Notes: generated by a model from the sequence alone, not told the origin. A stretch of 64,000 nucleotides of DNA from an uncultured Phascolarctobacterium sp. (GCF_934190775.1 NZ_CAKPTG010000014.1:8600-72599); one strand, 5' to 3'. Shown: positions 8,524 through 18,024, counted from the stretch's first letter. A program made the numbers and translations.

Positions 8524-8594
8524 ACTATAAAAATTGATGGAGAAAATTACTTTCATAGAAGCTCTATGCTTACGCATAATGCTCCAGGACTGCC

Positions 8595-9575
8595 TTAGTC
8601 AAACAAGTGACAAGCAACCCAATGACCGTGCTCAACCTCTTTCAGCTCAGGCTTAACCTGCACGCAATGCTCGGTGCAGTGCTCGCAGCGGCTGGCAAAG
8701 GGACATCCCGGCGGCAGGTCCAGCGGACTCGGGATTTCGCCTTCCAACGGCTCAATCTTTTCACCCGGCTTGAAGTCTACCTTAAATACAGCACCCATAA
8801 GTGCCTTGGTGTACGGATGCTTGCAGCTTTCTGCAATACGGCCGTGCTCCAGCCATTCTACAACATTACCTAAGTACATTACCGCAACCTGATGGCACAT
8901 CAAATCTACCAAACCAAGGTCATGAGCAATGAACAGGTAAGTAATATTTTTTTCTTTTTGAATGCGGCACAGCAGCTCGCAGATTTTTTCCTGTACGGAA
9001 ACGTCCAGTGCACTGGTTGCTTCGTCGCAGACAATAATCTTCGGTTCCAGTGCCAGAGCGCGGGCAATGCCCAGACGCTGACGCTGACCGCCGGACATGC
9101 TGTGCGGATAGCGATCCTTAAATTCAGCAGGCAGCTCAACCATTTCCAGTAGCTCTGCTGCTTTGGCGTCTACCTCGCTGTTTTTAATCAGGCCGAAGTT
9201 TTTCAAAGGCTCGGTGAGGATATCCTTAACGAGCATCTTCGGATTGAAAGCAGCGGTAGGATCCTGGAAGACCATCTGGATGTTCTTTCTGTCCTGACGC
9301 AGCTGTTCACCCTTAGACTGCATCAAATCATGGCCTTCGAAAATAGCTTCACCGCTGGTAGCAGGGTGAATACGCAGCAAAGTACGCACCAGAGTACTCT
9401 TGCCACAGCCGGATTCACCGATAATGCCCAGGGTACGGCCTTCATAGGCACGCAGGTTGATATCGTTGCAGGCAGTCAGGAACTTACCGCCATCAACTGC
9501 GAATTTTTTGGTCAGGTGGTTAATCTCCAGTACCAGTTTTGTACGCTCATAGGCTGGTTTTTCATTATTGCTCAT
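8595..9575 (-). CDS. Opp/Dpp/Nik-type ABC transporter ATPase (OppF/NikE-like)
   Basis: Cytosolic ATPase subunit, 326 residues. Walker A GESGCGKST (near 55), Q-loop QMVFQDP, signature MSGGQRQR, Walker B KIIVCDEATSALD, switch His in FIAHDLG. The C-terminal end carries the oligopeptide/HPY-type Cys block CPFASRCEHCTEHC, which in relatives binds an iron-sulfur cluster or metal. It overlaps the preceding ATPase gene by 11 bp (translational coupling). Last gene of a five-gene importer operon behind a B12 riboswitch. Confidence 0.93.
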   Translation of the reverse strand: MSNNEKPAYERTKLVLEINHLTKKFAVDGGKFLTACNDINLRAYEGRTLGIIGESGCGKSTLVRTLLRIHPATSGEAIFEGHDLMQSKGEQLRQDRKNIQMVFQDPTAAFNPKMLVKDILTEPLKNFGLIKNSEVDAKAAELLEMVELPAEFKDRYPHSMSGGQRQRLGIARALALEPKIIVCDEATSALDVSVQEKICELLCRIQKEKNITYLFIAHDLGLVDLMCHQVAVMYLGNVVEWLEHGRIAESCKHPYTKALMGAVFKVDFKPGEKIEPLEGEIPSPLDLPPGCPFASRCEHCTEHCVQVKPELKEVEHGHWVACHLFD

Positions 9576-10359
9576 AATATGTCGTCCCTCCTATGACTGG
9601 TACTGCCTTCAGCAGCTGCTTCGTATAATCATCCTGCGGATTGCCGATAACGTCTTCACGCTTGCCATATTCCACAACATGACCGCCCTTCATAACCATC
9701 AGCTTGTTGGATACATAGGAAGCAACGCCCAGGTTATGCGTAACCATGATAACAGCAACGCCATATTCGTTACGGATATCAACAATCTGGCGGATAATCT
9801 GAGCTTGAGTAGTTACGTCCAGCGCACTGGTCGGTTCATCAGCCAGAAGAATTTTCGGGCTGAATATCATGGCCATAGCGATACCAACACGCTGACGCAT
9901 ACCACCGGACAGCTCAAACGGATAGCTGTTCATGATATTTTCCGGGTTCGGCAGACGCACGTTAGTCAGCATATCACAGCACATCTTGTAAGCCTGGTCC
10001 TTGGACTTGTCCGGCTGATGAGCCTGAACATAGTCAATGAACTGTTGGCCGATGCGGCGGATAGGATTAATCATGTTGCCGCTGTCCTGGAAAATCATGG
10101 ACATCTCGCTGCCATACATTTTGCGCCACTCTTCAGGAGTATTTTGCAATACATCCTTGCCGTCAAAGGTGATGCTGCCGCGGCTAACGCGGCCGGCACC
10201 GGGCAGGCAACCCATAATAGCGCGGATAACGGTAGTTTTGCCACTGCCGGACTCGCCGACGATGGACATAATCTCGCCCTTATCCAATTCTAAGCTGGCA
10301 CCGGTTACGGTAAGCTTGTCACCGTAGCTGATGTCTAAATCTTTTACTTCAAGTAGCAT
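9565..10359 (-). CDS. Opp/Nik-type ABC transporter ATPase (OppD/NikD-like)
   Basis: Second ATPase, 264 residues, short for OppD (about 330) and close to NikD size because the C-terminal Cys/HPY block is missing. Walker A GESGSGKTT, Q-loop MIFQD, signature ELSGGMRQR, Walker B LLADEPTSALD, switch MVTHNLG. The short form supports a metal (Ni/Co) rather than peptide importer, a weak but consistent point. Confidence 0.92.
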   Translation of the reverse strand: MLLEVKDLDISYGDKLTVTGASLELDKGEIMSIVGESGSGKTTVIRAIMGCLPGAGRVSRGSITFDGKDVLQNTPEEWRKMYGSEMSMIFQDSGNMINPIRRIGQQFIDYVQAHQPDKSKDQAYKMCCDMLTNVRLPNPENIMNSYPFELSGGMRQRVGIAMAMIFSPKILLADEPTSALDVTTQAQIIRQIVDIRNEYGVAVIMVTHNLGVASYVSNKLMVMKGGHVVEYGKREDVIGNPQDDYTKQLLKAVPVIGGTTYYEQ

Positions 10360-10384
10360 TAAGCGTTACCTTCTTTGTAAATTA

Positions 10385-11950
10385 TTAGTTAGCAGATTTG
10401 ATATCTTTGGTCAGCCAGTAGTAATCGCAAGGCAGGATTTCTGCGTTAGCAATGGATTTGTTGGAAACCATGTTGGTTTGCGGATGACCGAATACCAGAG
10501 AGGCTGCATCGTCGAGGATGAGTTTTTGCATTTCGATAATCAGCTCACGACGTTTAGCCGGATCAAATTCTACACCCAGTTTATCGGACAGAGCATCAAA
10601 TTTCGGATTGCTGTAGCCGGAACCGTTCTGTTCTTGACCAGTCTTGAGGTACATGTTCATGAATACTTCAGGATCGCCGGCCTGCAGAGTCAGTACGTTG
10701 GAAATCAGCAGGTCAAATTCGCCTTTACGGCCGATACCATCAATTACGTTGTAGTCAACGTTCTTCAGGTTAACTTTAATGCCGACTTTCTTAGCGTCAG
10801 CCTGGGTAGCTTCTGCATACAGAGGCAGCTCAGCACGGCCGCTGTAGAATACGAAGTCCAGCTCCAGGTTTTTGCCGTCTTTATCAACAAAGCCGTCGCC
10901 GTTGGTATCTTTCCAGCCAGCTTCAGCAAGCAGCTTTTTAGCGCTTTCAACATTGTATTGGTTTTTGTCGTATTTATACAGTTCATCATAACCGTAGTCA
11001 ACAGAAGGCGGCAGGTACGGACCACCGGGAACGAAGGTGTCTTTCAGCAGAACCTTGTTGTAGGTTACACGGTCCAGAGAACGCAGCAGAGCTTCGCGGA
11101 CTTTGATATCGCCCAGCGGTTTATCCGGACGTACATTCATACGAGCAAGTACGTCACGCAGGGAAGCGATATTGGAGATGTTGTATTTATTTTTGTCTTT
11201 GAACAGCTGCAGATCGCCGGCAGCAATGTTAATAGCGAAGTCGATTTCACCTTTTTGCAGAGCCATAGCACGGGTGTTAGGATCGTCAATGGTCAGGATA
11301 TCAACCTCTTTGAACGGAACAGCGCCATCCCAGTATTTTTCGTTTCTAACCATTTCAGCTTTAGCTTTGCTGTAGGATTTTACTACATAAGGACCGGTGC
11401 AGATAGCGCCTTGTTTTGCGGTATCACGGTCTTTAATGGTTTGAGTATCAACGATGATGAACAGAGGGTCACCAAGCATACCTGGCAGAGTCGGTACCGG
11501 AGTCTTGGTTTTGATGATTACGTTTTGGCCTTCACCTTTGATGGATTCATACTGGAACATGGATTTTGCACGAGCTGCTTTGTCAAAGGTACGTTGGATA
11601 GAAGCTGCTGCCAGTTCGCCTGTCAGTTTGGTGCCGTTGGAGAAGCAAGCCTTATCGTTGATGTGGAAGGTCCAGGTCAGTTTATCGTCGGAAATAGACC
11701 ATTTATCAGCCAGCCAAGGAACAGCATTCATTTTTTTATCGAATTTAACCAGGCATTCGCCCAGGCCGTAACGCATTACAATCCAGCCAAAGTAGTTATC
11801 GGTGGTTTCCAGGGAGTCAGCGAAGTTGGTAACACCAAATTTTACAACTTCCTTGTGCTCAGCTTTTTTGTCGCCGCCACAGCCTGCTGCTGCAAATGCC
11901 AGTAAACCGATCATAGCCGCTGCTGCGGTAGCTTTAAACATTTTTTTCAT
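10385..11950 (-). CDS. Family 5 extracellular solute-binding lipoprotein (NikA/OppA type)
   Basis: 521-residue periplasmic-side binding protein. Signal peptide of lipoprotein type: MKKMFKATAAAAMIGL, then lipobox AAAGCGG with Cys near residue 24. The body has the family-5 pattern (ECLVKFDKKMNAVPWLADKW, LTWTFHINDKACFSNGTKLT, CTGPYVVKSY, KKLLAEAGW). Ligand cannot be read directly. Cobalt, nickel or a metal-chelate is inferred from the cobalamin riboswitch and the NikD-like ATPase. It sits between the permease and ATPase genes of the operon. Confidence 0.9.
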   Translation of the reverse strand: MKKMFKATAAAAMIGLLAFAAAGCGGDKKAEHKEVVKFGVTNFADSLETTDNYFGWIVMRYGLGECLVKFDKKMNAVPWLADKWSISDDKLTWTFHINDKACFSNGTKLTGELAAASIQRTFDKAARAKSMFQYESIKGEGQNVIIKTKTPVPTLPGMLGDPLFIIVDTQTIKDRDTAKQGAICTGPYVVKSYSKAKAEMVRNEKYWDGAVPFKEVDILTIDDPNTRAMALQKGEIDFAINIAAGDLQLFKDKNKYNISNIASLRDVLARMNVRPDKPLGDIKVREALLRSLDRVTYNKVLLKDTFVPGGPYLPPSVDYGYDELYKYDKNQYNVESAKKLLAEAGWKDTNGDGFVDKDGKNLELDFVFYSGRAELPLYAEATQADAKKVGIKVNLKNVDYNVIDGIGRKGEFDLLISNVLTLQAGDPEVFMNMYLKTGQEQNGSGYSNPKFDALSDKLGVEFDPAKRRELIIEMQKLILDDAASLVFGHPQTNMVSNKSIANAEILPCDYYWLTKDIKSAN

Positions 11951-11984
11951 TTAGTCATCTCTCCATTTCATATACTCATTTAAC

Positions 11985-12002
11985 CCGGCAGACTTCTGCC
12001 GG
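11985..12002. other. Intercistronic hairpin between oppC-like and binding-protein genes
   Basis: Perfect CCGGCAGA/TCTGCCGG with a two-base loop and no T run. Such hairpins before a binding-protein gene often protect or process the mRNA so that the binding protein is made in excess; here that is inference. Confidence 0.6.
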
Positions 12003-12027
12003 ATATCAAAAATTAAGGCAAAAATAA

Positions 12028-12864
12028 TTAATCCTGTACGTCATTACGCGGGTCAAGCACATCACGCAGATTATCGCCCCAAAGGTTGAAAATCATAACG
12101 GTAACAAAGATTGCCAAACCGGGGAAGAACATCAGCCACGGTGCAGTCTGCAGCTGCTGACGACCTTCATTCAGCATCAGGCCCCATTCAGGAGCAGGCG
12201 GTTGGCTGCCGAAGCCCAGGAAGGACAGACTTGCAAGTTCCATCATCAGAGCACCGATATCTGCTGCTGCGGTAATAACCATCATCGGCAGGATATTCGG
12301 CAGGATATGTACCCACAGAATATGCGGTGAGGTACCGCCGTTAACGATTGCTGCTTCTACATAGTCACGACGTTTAATCTGCAGTACCAGGCTGCGGGAT
12401 AAACGCGCGTATTTTGTCCAGCTGACAATCGTCAACGCGATTACTGCGTTGAGAAGGCTGCCGCCCATAATACCGGCTACTGCGATAGCCAGAATCATGC
12501 CAGGGAAGGAAATCATCATATCAGAAATACGCATGATAACCATATCAACCTTACCGCCGAAATAACCGGAAATAACACCCATAGAAGTACCAACGATAAA
12601 TACGCTGGCTACCAGGAACAATACACCGCTCAGGGAAGCACGCGCACCATAAAGCACACGGCTGAAGCAGTCACGGCCCAGCTTATCTGTGCCAAACAGA
12701 TGGCTTCCGCCCGGTGCCATGAAAGCATCCTGCATTGTTGCATGAGTCGGATCATACGGAGCAAGAACAGGTGCCGCAAAAGCAATAGCAATCAGCACCA
12801 ATACCAGAACTGAGGTTACAGCAAAAGCACGGTTGGTTTTTAAACCATTAATAATTGTTTCCAT
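12028..12864 (-). CDS. Opp/Nik-type ABC permease, second subunit (OppC/NikC-like)
   Basis: 278-residue integral membrane permease with about six helices. The N-terminal DPTHATMQDAFMAPGGSHLFGTDKLGRD segment is the OppC_N signature and the EAA loop (EAAIVNGGTSPHILWVHILPN) contacts an ATPase. ATG 12864 starts 6 bp after the oppB-like gene ends. Confidence 0.93.
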   Translation of the reverse strand: METIINGLKTNRAFAVTSVLVLVLIAIAFAAPVLAPYDPTHATMQDAFMAPGGSHLFGTDKLGRDCFSRVLYGARASLSGVLFLVASVFIVGTSMGVISGYFGGKVDMVIMRISDMMISFPGMILAIAVAGIMGGSLLNAVIALTIVSWTKYARLSRSLVLQIKRRDYVEAAIVNGGTSPHILWVHILPNILPMMVITAAADIGALMMELASLSFLGFGSQPPAPEWGLMLNEGRQQLQTAPWLMFFPGLAIFVTVMIFNLWGDNLRDVLDPRNDVQD

Positions 12865-12870
12865 CTGCTC

Positions 12871-13812
12871 TTACCTTACCTTTCTCAGACGCGGATCAAG
12901 ATAGTTATAAGAGATATCAACAATGAGGTTGATAACCATATACATCAACGCAATCCACACAACAACACCTTGAACCAGTTGGAAGTCACGGTAGGTGATT
13001 GCTTCAATTGCCAGACGGCCAAGACCGGGCCATTGGAAAACAATCTCGATAACCGCAGCACCACCCAGAAGGTTACCTAAAGACAAACCAAGTAAAGTAA
13101 TCAGCGGCAGCAAAGCGTTCGGAAGAACCTCTTTCCACAGAATATGGCTTTCACTCATACCACGCGCACGTGCACCGACAACATAGTCCTGATGCAGCTC
13201 TTCCAGAATAGCAGCACGCACCTGACGTGTGTACTTGGAAGACATTGCAAAGGCCAACGTTGCCGCAGGCAGGATAATCGTGTCAACACCAATCGTACCG
13301 CCGACAATAGGCAACAGGTCAAGTTGCAGACCAAAAATCCACAGCAGCATCAAGCCAACCCAGAAGCCGGGCATTGATACGCCAAGGAAAGTAAAGCTGC
13401 GTACTATATAGTCAAACCAGCCGCCGCGCTTAACTGCAGAATAAATGCCGGCAGGAATAGACACCACCAACATCATTGCAATGGAAGCCAGAGACAATAA
13501 GATAGTACCGGGCAGACGCTCGAACAGTTCCTCAACAACAGGCTTTTTAGCCATGAAGGAGAAACCGAGGTTGCCATGCAGCGCACGGCCCAACCAATCC
13601 AAATATTGGAAGAAGAAGGGCTTGTCAAGACCTAATTCTGCACGCAGTGCATCAATTTCAGCCTGACTAACAATAATATCCTCGTTACCTGCAATCATCT
13701 GACGAGCTACATCGCCAGGGGCCAGCATTACCAAAGCAAAAGTAATAAAGCTGATGCCCAGCAAAACGAGGATGATCTGTCCCAAACGGGACAGAAGCTG
13801 CTTTTTCGTCAA
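12871..13812 (-). CDS. Opp/Nik-type ABC permease, first subunit (OppB/NikB-like)
   Basis: 313-residue permease, first gene of the operon. The start is TTG at 13812: GGAG lies about 10 bases upstream and an in-frame stop closes the frame before it. N-terminal helix LGQIILVLLGISFITFALVML followed by the usual PGDVARQMI, and the EAA loop GARARGMSESHILWKEVLPNALLP. The weak TTG start plus riboswitch would keep expression low. Confidence 0.92.
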   Translation of the reverse strand: MTKKQLLSRLGQIILVLLGISFITFALVMLAPGDVARQMIAGNEDIIVSQAEIDALRAELGLDKPFFFQYLDWLGRALHGNLGFSFMAKKPVVEELFERLPGTILLSLASIAMMLVVSIPAGIYSAVKRGGWFDYIVRSFTFLGVSMPGFWVGLMLLWIFGLQLDLLPIVGGTIGVDTIILPAATLAFAMSSKYTRQVRAAILEELHQDYVVGARARGMSESHILWKEVLPNALLPLITLLGLSLGNLLGGAAVIEIVFQWPGLGRLAIEAITYRDFQLVQGVVVWIALMYMVINLIVDISYNYLDPRLRKVR

Positions 13813-13829
13813 AGCACATCATCTCCATC

Positions 13830-13872
13830 AAAAAAAAATTACCCTTCCTGCAAAATGAGCGCAGAAAGGGTA
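13830..13872 (-). terminator. Terminator of the cobalamin riboswitch (ABC operon)
   Basis: Minus strand: stem TACCCTT-CTGC with GCAG-AAGGGTA (13840-13851 with 13861-13872) followed by nine T, ending 18 bp before the oppB-like start. High B12 would favour this stem. Confidence 0.9.
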
Positions 13873-13904
13873 CATACTTACAATGTGCACAATTGTAATT
13901 ATAT

Positions 13905-14060
13905 ATATTTCCGTCGCTAGCAGGAATATATCAACTGAGGAAATCAACCTGACTTAGCCTTTCGGCATCACAGTGGCTTGACCGCTACGGATTTGCACCG
14001 TATTCCGATTATTACCTGCATAGGCAGGCACCTCAGAAGAGTATAGATTTGTAAAAGGTC
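13905..14060 (-). ncRNA. Cobalamin riboswitch upstream of the ABC importer
   Basis: Minus strand shows the conserved B12 elements in order: AGGTGCC, AATCGGAA, GGTGCAAATCC, GCCACTGTGA, GCTAAGTCAGG, then CCTGCTAGCGACGG as the probable kissing-loop partner. Controls oppBC-binding protein-DF, hence the cobalt/nickel (or corrinoid precursor) assignment of that importer. Confidence 0.93.
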
Positions 14061-14101
14061 TTTATATCGGCAAAAAAGAATAGGCTGACACTTATAAATC
14101 T

Positions 14102-14130
14102 ATAATAGCATTAATTCTCATTATTTGCAA
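14102..14130 (-). promoter_or_regulatory. Promoter of the cobalamin-riboswitched ABC operon
   Basis: TTGCAA (14125-14130) and TATTAT (14102-14107) with a 17-bp spacer on the minus strand. It lies between the MATE stop codon and the aptamer. Confidence 0.75.
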
Positions 14131-14153
14131 CAAATTTGTTACAAAAGGGTTGC

Positions 14154-15461
14154 TTATGCAAACTCTCTTCTCAAAGAAGACAAATAGAATAAAAGTATTA
14201 TTGACTGAGACAGCATAAAGCCCAGCAAGGCCAGCCACAGTCCGCTGTTACCCCAAAGCGGCACCAGCTGCCACTGCAAAAGGTAAAATACTAAGAGTGC
14301 CATCAGCATCATGTTGCGTACCGGTGCGGTTCTGGTAGCTCCGCAGAAAACTCCGTAAAGCACCATGCCGATACCGGCGCAGACAGGATAGAACAAAACG
14401 AAAACATTGTAGGTCACGGCCATTGCTAAAACCTCTTCAATATTGGTAAACAGGCGGATGAAAAATTCATTGCCCAAATGGTAACCAAGCATCAGGATAG
14501 CGACCAGCACTACCAGCCATTTGAAGGTCATTTTTATGGTAGCGGCAAACAGCTTGCCGTTCTTTGCTCCTACCGCACGCCCGCTGAAAATCGCCGCGCC
14601 GTTTGCCATGCCGTCAATCAGGTAGCTCATAATATCCTTGAGCTGCAGCAGTACAGCATTGGCTGCCAGCACCACAGTACCAAAGGAAGCACCAACCGCC
14701 GCAATAATATTATTTACAGTCAGCAGGCAGGCAGTGCGAATCATCAGGTTAACGTTCACCTGCAGCATGCCGATAAACTCGCGCCAGTCAAGCAACTCGC
14801 CCCAAGGCAATGCTTTATAATCAAAATCACCATAATAGTACATCAGTACTACACTCAGGATGCCGCCGTAAAGCTGGCTGAGCAAGGTAGCAACAGCCAC
14901 GCCGGTAATATCCATATGCAGCCAGAAAACGAACCAGATACTCAGCGCCATGTTCAGCACGTTCATGGAAACCTGCATAAACACGCTCGCCCGCACCCGC
15001 GTCTGCCCCATGAGCCAGCCAAGGGCTACATAGTTGCCAAGCACCAACGGTGCGCCCCAGATAAGGATGTAATAATAATCGCGGCACAGCTCGTTGACCT
15101 CCGGTGCAGCGCCAATCATGGCCAGATACAGTTCCAAAATGGGCTTCTGGAAAAGAATGCAGCAGGCACTTATCAGCATTGCCAGAACCAAAGGCTTAAA
15201 AAAGGCGAGCATACCAAGTCTTTTATCGGCAGCGCCAAAGGCCTGTGCCGCATAACCGGTAGTACTCACACGTAAAAAACCAAATAACCAATATAAATTG
15301 TTGAACAAGATAGCGCCCAGGGAAACTGCAGCAATATATTTAGGATTCGGAAGCTGCCCCATTACTGCCGTATTTACCGCACCCATCAAAGGCTGCGTCA
15401 TTGTCGACAGCATAAATGGTACTGTCAGCCCCAAGTATTCCCTATCAGTCAGCAGGTTCAC
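14154..15461 (-). CDS. MATE family efflux transporter
   Basis: 435-residue, twelve-helix MATE protein, probably an Na+ or H+ coupled exporter of drugs or metabolites. The N-terminus reads VPFMLSTMTQPLMGAVNTAVMGQL, then GYAAQAFGAADKR, both standard. Start is GTG 15461 with GGGAGG eight bases upstream. Substrate unknown. It has no clear terminator of its own before the riboswitch promoter 24 bp downstream. An imperfect inverted repeat CTATTC-GCAC / GTGTGAATAG flanks 15478-15525. Confidence 0.9.
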   Translation of the reverse strand: MNLLTDREYLGLTVPFMLSTMTQPLMGAVNTAVMGQLPNPKYIAAVSLGAILFNNLYWLFGFLRVSTTGYAAQAFGAADKRLGMLAFFKPLVLAMLISACCILFQKPILELYLAMIGAAPEVNELCRDYYYILIWGAPLVLGNYVALGWLMGQTRVRASVFMQVSMNVLNMALSIWFVFWLHMDITGVAVATLLSQLYGGILSVVLMYYYGDFDYKALPWGELLDWREFIGMLQVNVNLMIRTACLLTVNNIIAAVGASFGTVVLAANAVLLQLKDIMSYLIDGMANGAAIFSGRAVGAKNGKLFAATIKMTFKWLVVLVAILMLGYHLGNEFFIRLFTNIEEVLAMAVTYNVFVLFYPVCAGIGMVLYGVFCGATRTAPVRNMMLMALLVFYLLQWQLVPLWGNSGLWLALLGFMLSQSIILLFYLSSLRREFA

Positions 15462-15715
15462 TCTATCTACCTCCCTTGTCTATTCGCACTAAATTTTATT
15501 TTAAAAATTATCTTGTGTGAATAGCTTATCATATGTTATAATTTATTGCAAGTAAAAAAACAGCAATTGCTAGAAAATATTTCTGCGGAAATTTTGCCAA
15601 TCTCCTTCAAAGAATAATTTGTATGCCGTTGCTTAATTTTTTTAGCTACGGTTAGCAGTCGCTAATGGTAAAATTATTATAAAAAGTATGAGAAATATAT
15701 CAAAGGAGTGAGCTC

Positions 15716-16690
15716 ATGTCTGACACACTAAAGGTATGTGGACTGACTGTTGAACGTGGCGCTAAACTGCGCACGTACCTGCCGGTCCCGGACACCAATG
15801 TAAAAATCCCTCTGACTATTATCAACGGCGAAAAAGATGGCCCCACCCTGCTTATTACTGCAGGCATCCACGGCGGCGAATACCCCGGTATCGCAGCGGC
15901 AATGGAGCTGGGCCGCGATATTGAGCCCGAGCACGTTGTCGGCTGCCTGATTATGATGCACCCGGTAAACATCCAGGGCTTTTGGGCACGCCGCGAAATG
16001 ATTGTGCCCGAAGACGGCAAAAACCTGAACCGCGTTTTCCCCGGTGACCCCACGGGAACGCTTGCCGATAAAACTGCATATTTAATCAGCAATAACTTCT
16101 TCTCTATTGCCGATTTTTATGTAGACATGCACAGCGGCGATATCCACGAAAGCCTGCATCCCTATGTTTACTACCCCGGCCAGCCTACGCCTGAAGTAGA
16201 AAAGAAATCCCGTTCCGTGGCGCGCGTACTCGATATGGAATATATGGTACGCTCGCTGGCAACCGGCGGTGCCTATAACTACGCCGCCAGCACCGGCCTG
16301 CCTTCTATTCTGATTGAACGCGGCGGCGCCGGCCTCTGCCTGCATGAGGATATCGAAGCCTACAAGGATGATATCCGCAACATCCTGCGCAAGCTGAAAA
16401 TGTTCTCCCTGCCTGTAAAGCCACGCCATCACTCTCCGCGTGATGTAGAAAACCTTATTTATCTGGAAGCTTTGGAAACAGGCTGCTGGCTGCACCACAT
16501 CCACAGCGGCGATTTTGTTGAAGAAGGCCAGGTTTTGGGACGCATCACCGACGTTTTCGGCAACACGCTGACAACATATTACGCCGAGCAGACAGGCGTT
16601 ATCCTTTACGTCTGCCCGGCACTGGCATCTCCCAAGGGAACTATTCTTGTAGCCTACGGCACCATCAAGGAATTTGATGACGAAGAGTAA
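15716..16690 (+). CDS. Succinylglutamate desuccinylase/aspartoacylase-family metallohydrolase
   Basis: 324-residue zinc amidohydrolase. The metal-binding HGGEYPG (H-x2-E, near residue 46) and the later DMHSGD His, plus NLNRVFPGDPTG, fit the AstE/AspA family (M14-like fold) that cleaves N-acyl amino acids or related amides. Exact substrate unknown. ATG 15716 has AAGGAGTGAGCTC before it. Single gene, divergent from the MATE gene, closed by a strong terminator. A TTAGC-AGTC-GCTAA inverted repeat lies near 15650 in its promoter region, similar to the motif before feoA. Confidence 0.88.
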   Translation: MSDTLKVCGLTVERGAKLRTYLPVPDTNVKIPLTIINGEKDGPTLLITAGIHGGEYPGIAAAMELGRDIEPEHVVGCLIMMHPVNIQGFWARREMIVPEDGKNLNRVFPGDPTGTLADKTAYLISNNFFSIADFYVDMHSGDIHESLHPYVYYPGQPTPEVEKKSRSVARVLDMEYMVRSLATGGAYNYAASTGLPSILIERGGAGLCLHEDIEAYKDDIRNILRKLKMFSLPVKPRHHSPRDVENLIYLEALETGCWLHHIHSGDFVEEGQVLGRITDVFGNTLTTYYAEQTGVILYVCPALASPKGTILVAYGTIKEFDDEE

Positions 16691-16702
16691 TAATTAATTT
16701 TT

Positions 16703-16731
16703 CCGGTCTGTTAATACAGACCGGATTTTTT
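16703..16731 (+). terminator. Terminator of the aspartoacylase-family gene
   Basis: CCGGTCTG-TTAATA-CAGACCGG (16703-16724) followed by ATTTTTTT. Confidence 0.92.
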
Positions 16732-16754
16732 TATAAGTAACAGCTTAACTGCAT

Positions 16755-16789
16755 AAAAATGCGCAACAGACATCAGCATCTGTTGCGCA
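16755..16789 (-). terminator. Terminator of the amino-acid binding-protein gene
   Basis: Minus strand TGCGCAACAGA/TCTGTTGCGCA stem (16760-16770 with 16779-16789) followed by TTTTTA. Confidence 0.88.
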
Positions 16790-16829
16790 ATAAAATCAAC
16801 AATTTAATAGTTATATGACAGCTTAAAGC

Positions 16830-17609
16830 TTAATTACCAAAGTAAGAGCTGTATATATTTTTGTATTCACCGCTGCGCTTAACCTCTTTCAGCGCTTCGT
16901 TAACCTTCTTCACCATTTTCTGGTTGCCATGGGCGACTGCAATACCGTATTTATCTTTATCTAATATGGTCTCACCGGCAAATTTAACTTTAGCACCATA
17001 ATTATGAGTGATGAAAAAGCTGGCAACTATTTTAGAAGCAACAAGTGCATCAGCCTTACCCTCAGCGACAAGCTTAATGCCTGCTTCCGTATCGCGCACA
17101 GGCACAACCTTAACATCCTTAGCCTTGGATTTCAACAGCTCTTCAGCATAGCTGCCTTCCTCAGCAACAACGGTCTTGCCTGCCAAGGCTGCAAAATCAT
17201 CCCCCAAATTGGCATTTTTGCTTACAATAACCTTATAGCCGTCCTCTGCATAAGCTTCACTGAAGTCAACTAAACGCTCACGCTCCGGTGTAATACTTAA
17301 AGCAGCAACAGCCATATCATATTTTTTATCCTGCAGACCTGTTAAGATATTTTTAAAATCAACATTAATAAACTCAACCTTCTCATAACCCATCTGCTTA
17401 GCCACTGCCTTTGCCAGTGCAATATCAAAACCTGTATGTACCTTGCTTTGCTCCTGATAAAATTCGAAAGGCGGAAAGTTCGCATCTGTTGCCACCTTCA
17501 GTACCTTGCCTTCCGGTGCCTGAGATGCGTTTTTCTCATTGCTGCCGCCACAACCGGCCAAAGCAAAGGCCATAACAACACAGAACATCAGCATAAAAAA
17601 TTTCTTCAT
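16830..17609 (-). CDS. Orphan polar amino-acid-type ABC binding lipoprotein
   Basis: 259-residue family-3 solute-binding lipoprotein. Signal MKKFFMLMFCVVMAFALAG then lipobox Cys in ALAGCGG (near residue 20). FPPFEFYQEQ, GFDIALAKAVAKQMGYEKVEFINVDF, DMAVAALSITPERE and the C-terminal YKNIYSSYFGN are standard for Gln/His/Arg-type receptors. No permease or ATPase is adjacent, so it must work with a transporter elsewhere or as a sensor. Related to the plus-strand protein at 19176. Confidence 0.9.
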   Translation of the reverse strand: MKKFFMLMFCVVMAFALAGCGGSNEKNASQAPEGKVLKVATDANFPPFEFYQEQSKVHTGFDIALAKAVAKQMGYEKVEFINVDFKNILTGLQDKKYDMAVAALSITPERERLVDFSEAYAEDGYKVIVSKNANLGDDFAALAGKTVVAEEGSYAEELLKSKAKDVKVVPVRDTEAGIKLVAEGKADALVASKIVASFFITHNYGAKVKFAGETILDKDKYGIAVAHGNQKMVKKVNEALKEVKRSGEYKNIYSSYFGN

Positions 17610-17669
17610 ACCATTACCTCCACTACTATAATATTATTGATAAGCTATACGATTTGTACTAATACCCTT

Positions 17670-17697
17670 ATTATATCTCTTCTGAATGATATGTCAA
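17670..17697 (-). promoter_or_regulatory. Promoter of the orphan binding-protein gene
   Basis: TTGACA (17692-17697) and TATAAT (17670-17675), spacer 16 bp, minus strand, about 60 bp before the ATG. Confidence 0.8.
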
Positions 17698-17843
17698 CAT
17701 TTATTCATGTATTTGTATGATTTTCTTACTGCTAGTCATTATCCAATAAAGTAAACCTTTGTTAACCTCAAGCTATGGTTAGCAATTAATCTCTATGCAG
17801 GAAATTTTCTTCTGAAAACTGTAAGAAAATTTACAAAAGCCTC

Positions 17844-17873
17844 TTGACAAAGCCTTTGCTAACCGCTTATAAT
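17844..17873 (+). promoter_or_regulatory. Promoter of the NiCo-riboswitched CDF gene
   Basis: TTGACA (17844-17849) and TATAAT (17868-17873), spacer 18 bp, about 40 bp before the aptamer. Confidence 0.82.
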
Positions 17874-17910
17874 TCAGATAATCTCTTTGCACTGCAATTT
17901 AGCTACAGTA

Positions 17911-18000
17911 CAAACTGATCAGGCGGTAAACCTTCTTCCGGGTTTTTGCAGCCGGGCCCTCTGGGCAGCAGACTTTGACGCAACGTCTGCGGGACAGTTA
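17911..18000 (+). ncRNA. NiCo (czcD-type) riboswitch
   Basis: Four short helices can be drawn around one junction: P1 AACTG/CAGTT, P2 AAACC/GGTTT, P3 GGGCCC-TCT-GGGC, P4 CAGAC/GTCTG. The conserved purine-rich joints CAGCCGGGC, GGGCAGCA and GCGGGACAG match the class as I know it. It precedes a CDF exporter, the classic target. Assignment by motif and context; a covariance search was not possible. Confidence 0.78.
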
Positions 18001-18024
18001 ACTACTATCTCGCAGGCGTTTTTT
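17982..18024 (+). terminator. Terminator of the NiCo riboswitch
   Basis: AACGTCTGCG (17982-17991) pairs with CGCAGGCGTT (18011-18020) and is followed by TTTTTT. The upstream arm contains the P4 strand of the aptamer, so metal binding should prevent termination (ON switch). Confidence 0.85.
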